Assembly: GCA_021234155.1 (NCBI GenBank)
Contig: JAJEKV010000005.1
Span: forward strand, 1,749,294 to 1,813,293
DNA length: 64,000 bases
Origin: Isoetes taiwanensis
Lineage: Eukaryota; Streptophyta; Lycopodiopsida; Isoetales; Isoetaceae
Direction: 5' to 3'
The translations under genes were made by a program, and so were the position numbers. Position 1 is the stretch's first letter; every line of letters starts with the position of its first letter. The notes beneath the pieces were generated by a model. That model did not search any database, was not told the origin of the DNA, and saw nothing but the letters and a program-made list of their open reading frames with translations. Positions 58,401 to 64,000 of this stretch are shown in pieces.

Positions 58401-61400
58401 GTGCCCGCTTATAGATCGATAACAACACTGCGGCATGCATATTGGCTTCATCATCGCGGCTTCGATGCGTCGATGTGGCGTGACGAGGCGGATGCACTGT
58501 GCCAATTAGCGGGCACGGTACGTATAAGATGCGACGGTTTAGGAATGAGTGGCGGTAGTAATGGGTTGCCATTGGCAGGGTGTGTACCGCACCGCAAACA
58601 AAGGCTCGGTGGTCAACAAGTAGCGGTAAATTGTAACGAAAAGGTTGCTTAAATGGTTAAATGGTTTAAAAACAGAAATGGCATACCCAAAATTATAACG
58701 TGTGAATTGTACACTACTTAAAAAATTGGGTTGTGACCCATCAGCTTCCATCAGGCCCCGTCCGCCGTCAGGTCGTTGCTGGTTCGGGGTTAGACTCTTT
58801 GGGCCCTTGCGCCATCACATGGACTCCATCAAGGCATGTTCTTTCTTGTGTCATACCTCCCATGGTAGACGGAAGCAAGCGGGCTACCGCCTCTATGGAA
58901 TCGATCTGCCTGCGTACCTTTGAAATCATGTCACGCCTTACTGGTCAAGACATCGGCATTTTGCATGGTGGCCCGCATGATTGGTGTTCGCCATGAGCAA
59001 CGATCCCAATCGCTAGCAAGGGCATTAGCACATGGACGCTGCTCGCTGGAGCGGGCCTTTGGAGGCAAGGGGAATGAATTGTCGGTTCGAATAGCTCATT
59101 GAACAGCGCGGGGTGGCTGCTGCTAAGGAAGTAGTCTCCCGCTATGAGATGTTTGCACAGCATGGGGCATGGACAATCACAATATCGCGATTCTCATGTG
59201 CCGAAAGTGTATCTCAAACCCTCTGTTGACTGACTCCTGCCATAGATAGCGGACGTCGGTAGGCATCTTCGAGGCTTAATGGCGTTGGGGTTATCGTGCA
59301 AGGATCGGATAATTGAGTGAGCACCCGCATGTCTCTTCGATATGAACGTGTGCTATAACGCCCATACTTCTACCGACGTAAAAACATTCGGTCGTGGTTG
59401 GCGATAGGACGTGGGTTAATGTAAAATAAAAGAAGGACCCCACCGTGACTTACCAAGACTCCATCTTTTCTTTCGCGACCGAAGTCAAGATTGTGCCGCC
59501 AGCAGGGAAGGTCCCGGCCCGAAAGCCTATGAGATGGGACACTAGCGCAGTACATCCTTATATTGACCTTTGCACCGTCGCGGTTTGGGTCTTCAACTTT
59601 CCCCAGTTTTCGCCTTCCACGTAGTTTGTCGTATCCACATACGCATGGTTGAACATCCGCTTGTGTCGCTGCCATTTACCATCCCCACGCTGCCCCATTC
59701 AGCCACCAGATTCAAGTACCTACATCGCCTCGGGTCGATGTTTGCCCCGGCGTTTACATGTATGAGCTTAAACGCCGCTTGTGCACTCACCCTTGTATGA
59801 TGTGGTTTTCTCCGCATTTAAGTTGAAATTGTGCCAACCGCTGGGTGGTAATGCTTTGGGGTTCGGTTCTGGCCATCAACTTCGGACAACAAGCAGAGCC
59901 ACTTCCTTTCAATGTAGCCCCGCCAGCGTAAGGTAACAAGTATTTTTGCCATGCACGCTTCGATGGAACCAACATGCAAGAACATTGCCTCGCAACCCTC
60001 GCTTTGTCGTAACCATGAGTGTCGTTTCCATCGCGATACAATCATTGTGTGCTCAAAGATACCGCCACCGCCTTACCCAACAATGTGGGTCTTCCCGACA
60101 CGACCTCCGGTGATAGCGGGCTCTCACAGCCGTCCATGTCAATGGTGATTGACCTAGGCCCGATTGTGCCCATCCGCTCAAACACAAGACGCATATCTTC
60201 GTGGCATGTCATTACGATGCCCCTCGCCGGCCTCTACGCCAAGACAAAGATGTAAAAGACCAAACCCCACACCCCCTAATCGATACAACTGCCTGCATAA
60301 ACTAAACTTCCGCGATTTGTACGTAGGTTGAATCCATGGCTAACCCACGGCCGCCACCATTCAAAGACCTCCAACATCCTCGTCATCTTGATGACTAGGA
60401 TCCATGGTCGGGTCCAAGGGCTGGCAGCATGCGGATTCCGTGGCTGGTGAAAAAATCACCTTCCCGAAGCTTTCCAATCGTCAATCCCGCCTCGAGGCTT
60501 TCCCAAATCGCACTAAACCGCCTACATGGTGTAATGTGGTGAGATTGATGAAAAAATATTTTCGACCCTTATTGAAATAACCGCTTGGACAACATCATTG
60601 AACAAAAACATGGAAAGCATCACAATATGTACTCTAGGACAACGCCATTGCTCCATCCGATCTTTAATTTTTTAGGGCTCTTACCGAGTATCCTCTGCCG
60701 TGATGCCAGCTTGCCACACATCCTCCCCGACGACATCGGGAATTCCAGATATGACTCGCCAACTGGCTCACAACATATCGATGATTTGGCCCCCCGTTTT
60801 CTGCGAGCATCCCACGCAAAGACGCGTGTCATTCCAATGCTTCTAAGCTTTGTGCGTGACCGCTAGCGCTTCAGATGCATGTGCATGGACTAATCCTCGC
60901 ATTTGTAAAAGGGTCATGGCGGTGTATTTCCAGGCGACGATATATTCAATTGCACCTGCAAAGACACCATTTCCATCTACTTTCACCGGCAGTTTAAAAA
61001 CAAGCATCCTCTACTCACGGCGACCGCGATTTGCCTATCCCCCGGTGCCCTCCTTCGCGGGTCGCCTCCATCGGTGGCGCATAGTCATCCACAACCTCAC
61101 GTTCCAAATTAAGATCGCCGTGATGCCCGCGGACCAAACGACACGATGAGGTTTGTAGCTCAATCACCCTTTGCTTTCTAGGCTGTCCATGGTGGTCTCT
61201 TCACAAGAGTTGAAGTCACCGTCCTTCATGGTGAAGCCACCCGCGACGCCAAGACGCTTCCATGCACGCCAAGATGTATTTCTTGGGGACGCCATGCCGC
61301 CTTAGGCCGACTTCCCAATCCTTCAAATCTTTTTGAAGAGTGGCGGGGGAGCGATGGTGCTTCCATTCGTGTGACCCTAGCAACCTTCTAGTCAGCCTCC

Positions 61401-61990
61401 GTAACTCCACGTAAGGGACTAACTTGTGGGGCCCGGTTACACGCCGTACAACCAACCGCTGATTCACCGGACTCATCATTAACCGCAAGATCCCGGACAA
61501 TATGCTCTCCATCACCGTGATCAGTAGAACATGGTTCTCGAGGGTGCCCTCCCCCTTCTCATCCGGGACCTGGGTATGGGATCTGGCAGCTTTTTATTTC
61601 TGACGGATGGGGAACATAGTGTTCCCCGAGGGCACAACCTCATCAATGCATACACACACTCGTTGAATGTAGCGAACCACCAACCCGAGGTGCACCACGG
61701 CCATTGTAATTGGTCCCAGAGAGACCGCCAATTCATGAACAAGTTCTTGGGGATCTTGGGTGGGAGTAACTTGTGAAGTGGATTGGCCAGGCCGGTTCCA
61801 CCCATCGTCCGTCATCGTCCCCGGTTTCCTCCTCCTCGACATTGTGTCATCCCCGGTGTCATGAAGGCCATAATCACTATCATTTTCATCTTCGGAAATC
61901 CGACTCACCGAAGTCGTCGGTGTCACAATGCCATTCTCGGACACTCTACTAGGAAGACAAACGAAATCGTCTATCTGAACACTAACACAA
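58400..61990. other. GC-rich block of the insert, right part
   Basis: Further overlapping frames. The longest is a 167-codon minus-strand frame at 61594-62097 with an acidic Ser/Asp-rich segment (SRISEDENDSDYG), a plausible low-complexity N-terminal region of a protein running leftward through 61216-61515. No catalytic motif of hAT, Mutator, Harbinger or CACTA transposases was found. If both halves are genes they may be convergent. Confidence 0.35.
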
Positions 61991-61997
61991 GCATCGC

Positions 61998-62190
61998 CTA
62001 TGGCAAAATTGCCTCGGTAAAATTGCCTATGGTAAAAACAAAATAGCCTATGGTTAGAAATAGCGTGTGGTATTGGCCTATGGTAAAAACTTCCCATGGT
62101 AAAAAAATGCCTATGGCAAAAAATATGTGCTAAAAAATATCCTATTCTAAATGTCTATTGTAAAAATGGCCTATGATAAATGCAAAAAAT
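61998..62190 (+). repeat. Degenerate minisatellite, CCTATGGTAAAA-type
   Basis: At least nine units of (G)CCTATGGTAAAAA with variants such as CCCATGGTAAAA and GCCTATGGCAAAA. Confidence 0.9.
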
Positions 62191-62433
62191 AAGGCCTATG
62201 CTCAATATTGAGAATGCAAAAGGATATGAGACATATGGAGCGCACATGTTTTAGCAAGATGTATGCTATAGCACCAAAAGATGAAGCACCTCACCCTCAA
62301 ACGATATCGGCATACAACGCCTCTACATAAATAAACAGCCCTTAGGCTCAGATAAGGATTAGCCAGCGATCGTTCTTTCTTTCTTGGGCTTTAAAAACGG
62401 GCATTAAATTTGGGGTTAAAAAAGACTCGCATT

Positions 62434-62602
62434 TGAAAATTGTGGGGCATGGTGGCCCCCCCCGCCACCACTGACAAAGCCCACAGGTTAAGCCATGAGC
62501 AAACCCTCACCGCCACGGCGTATTTAGTAGCGAAAATTGTGTGGGGGCATGGTGGCCCCCCGACGACAAAGCTTCACCTGCTCGTTAAACCATGACCCTA
62601 CC
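62434..62602 (+). repeat. Direct repeat, about 70 bp x 2
   Basis: Units 62434-62500 and 62532-62602 share GAAAATTGTG, GGGGCATGGTGGCCCCCC, GACAAAGC and TTAA-CCATGA, in order. Confidence 0.88.
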
Positions 62603-62659
62603 ACCCTTCGACAATATCGGCGGATCGCCACCATGACGCCCCGCCGCCCCCATGAATTG

Positions 62660-62860
62660 ATCAGGTTCGCCCAGCGGTCCGCTTGAACCTGGCGCCCGAC
62701 ACTTTTCCCGGACGGCCTGTGGCCTTTGACGGCGACCTCGTTAGGGTTAGCTGGGCGAACCGGCAGTTAACGCTGCTGGCCGAGACCCCGGCCAGGTCGG
62801 CGGCGACCACCGTCCGGGTAGCTGGTCAAGGCCGGGGAGTTCGCCTAAGCCGGAACCCCC
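62660..62860. repeat. Right subterminal GGTTCGCC/GGCGAACC repeats
   Basis: GGTTCGCCCAGCGGTCCGC, GCTGGGCGAACCGGC and GAGTTCGCCTAAGCCGGAA. They mirror motifs near the left end of the insert. Confidence 0.7.
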
Positions 62861-62913
62861 TTTGGATTGACCCGCATTTCGGAGCCAATAAAGTTGGCCC
62901 CGCTATTGGGCCA

Positions 62914-64000
62914 GTTGTCGGTCATGAAGAATTAACTTCCTTACCCTTGATGACTTCGTGTACACACAACTGCTTGTGATACAACAAAGTTGCCTTCCTT
63001 CTTATAATAATTTGAAGAGGCTTCCCCTCTTTATCCGTTCGGCTTCCTCGAGAGGGTTCCCCATACCTCCTTGAAGTCCACATCCGCTGGCAAGGACTCC
63101 TTAATCTTCTTGCCAAACTCACTTTCGAAGAGTGGAAATCGCGATTACAATCGTCCTTGTGCGAAATGGTCTTCTAGAGGGCATCTGTCACAATATTAAG
63201 CTTGTCGGGCTTATATATAATATCAAAATCATACTCCTCAAAAATTCCATCCACCTCCTTTGCCTTAAGTTGAGGAGGTGGGGTGAAAAGATAATCGAAG
63301 GCTCACGATGATGCGGTATCTAGCGAAACTTCCTCCCGAAGAAATAATGCCTCCATATCCTTAACATTAATGGCTGGCAGCTCATGATCATGGGTTGGGT
63401 AAGCGTTGCTTTCGGCGTCGTTCATCTTCTTGAATCATGGGCCACTACCCTTCCTTCCCGCATCGGGGCCTTGCTTTGTTGCTATCTTGCTTCATCCGCT
63501 ATCAACTTATCTTTACTTTCGGATCCGGGGAGGACAAAGCAGCGCGGTTGTTAAGGCCTCCTTAAGCTTCTCGAAAGGAAGCTTGGACTTTCTCTAACCA
63601 ATGGCTAGTCCATCCTTAATCTTCTTGGCCTTAGTGAGGGTCAGACAAAGGGGCGTCCACTAGCAAAGTCCTTCACGAACTTTCTATAATATCCATGCCA
63701 ACCGAAAGCTTCTTGCCATACATTCCTTGGAGCCGGCCAATCAACTATGGCCTCAATCTTAGATGGATTTGTGGAGATTCCTCGGATGTTACCACATGCC
63801 CCAAGTATTCCCTTTCGGCACATTGCAAAGTGGCGCGGAGAGCCCGCGATACAACCGATGGCGTCTCAACTTTTCCAACACTTTCCTCGGATCGACAATG
63901 CTCCTCAATGGACTTCTTTGTAGATTATAATGTCGCCGAAGAAGACAATAACAAACTCATCCAAAAATCCACGAAAATGTCATTCATGAGGATGCATAAG
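62914..64000 (-). pseudogene. RT end, RNase H and integrase zinc-binding region of element D (partial, frame-broken)
   Basis: On the minus strand, from the right edge: GISTNPSKIEAIVDWPAPRN and GYYRKFVKDFA (about 63790-63660) form the RT to RNase H connection. A broken RNase H follows, with EEYDFDIIYKP and LNIVTDAL near 63245-63180. Then YHKQLCVHEVIKGK (about 62985-62940) belongs to the integrase zinc-binding part. The sequence then enters the 8.2-kb insert and resumes at 54680. The RT catalytic part lies outside the window or at its very edge. Confidence 0.85.

Larger units (their letters stand above)
54681..62913. mobile_element. 8.2-kb GC-rich transposon-like insert in element D, superfamily uncertain
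   Basis: It interrupts D pol exactly between LHDR/HPGF of the integrase. Flanking 9-mers GATGCCGAT (54672-54680) and GTTGTCGGT (62914-62922) are similar but not identical and could be a 9-bp duplication as made by Mutator-like elements. The ends contain many GGTTCGCCC / GGGCGAACC motifs (54745-55000 and 62660-62860), which look like subterminal repeats. Internal DNA is GC-rich with overlapping open frames on both strands. No transposase motif is recognised, so the class is inferred from structure only. Confidence 0.55.
44100..64000 (-). mobile_element. Element D: minus-strand Ty3/gypsy chromovirus, runs off the right edge
   Basis: On the minus strand, from right to left: RT/RNase H and integrase zinc-binding part (64000-62914), integrase core and chromodomain (54680-53372), an untranslated tail, a polypurine tract (about 52549-52535), then a 3' LTR starting TGTGACGTTCC at 52534 and ending GCGTCACA at 44100. 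It is interrupted three times: by an 8.2-kb insert in pol and by two Helitrons in the LTR. The AATGCTGAGGACA element before the polypurine tract is shared with element A. The target duplication cannot be checked because the right end is outside. Confidence 0.88.

Noticed and set aside
56170-62100. Mutator, Harbinger, hAT or CACTA transposase
   Set aside because: I looked for DDE-type and zinc-finger motifs in readable frames on both strands and found none convincing; left unclassified.

Overview
This is a repeat-dominated stretch of a land-plant nuclear genome. The evidence is Ty3/gypsy chromoviruses with an initiator-Met tRNA primer site, plant-type Helitrons, a DUF674-family gene (a plant-specific family) and introns with plant-like splice sites. 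I cannot name the species. A TTAGGG-type telomere-like tract at 55.9 kb is atypical for most plants (TTTAGGG) but too short and degenerate to place the lineage.

Left third (1-29141): nested and duplicated retrotransposons. Element A is a + strand chromodomain Ty3/gypsy element. Its gag, protease, RT/RNase H, integrase and chromodomain run from about 10.4 to 14.9 kb. Its 3' tail, polypurine tract and 3' LTR lie at 27.1-29.1 kb. The two parts are separated by element B, a minus-strand LTR element (15139-27078) inserted with a 5-bp target duplication ATTCC. B has 1.8-kb LTRs, a tRNA-Met-type primer site and a polypurine tract, but no recognisable pol, so it looks non-autonomous. Positions 1-5125 are a second copy of 12439-17648. 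That copy carries the same A-into-B junction, so the nest was either duplicated in tandem or collapsed/expanded by assembly. Between the copies (5126-10390) is unassigned AT-rich DNA with one coding-like patch.

Middle (29142-44099): the least repetitive part. It holds a DUF674-like gene on the minus strand (about 32.1-32.85 kb) and a second partial copy of its 5' end at 43.9 kb. It also has a small Helitron with a hairpin/CTAG end at 34.17 kb, two cleanly spliced but unidentified exons at 41.25-41.7 kb, several local duplications, and a striking 186-bp-arm inverted repeat at 43.05-43.63 kb.

Right third (44100-64000): element D, a second minus-strand chromodomain Ty3/gypsy element that runs off the right edge. 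Its 3' LTR is cut by two related Helitrons (45661-48484 on +, 48511-52477 on -) inserted tail to tail only 26 bp apart. Its pol is split between the integrase zinc-binding segment and the catalytic core by an 8.2-kb GC-rich unclassified transposon-like insert (54681-62913).

A technical point affects every reading frame here. Between duplicate copies, CAG is repeatedly replaced by CG, and CTG likewise, in the integrase, the primer site, tandem repeats and even the DUF674 splice acceptor. This looks like systematic base-calling loss at CHG (methylation) sites, so many apparent frameshifts may not be real mutations.
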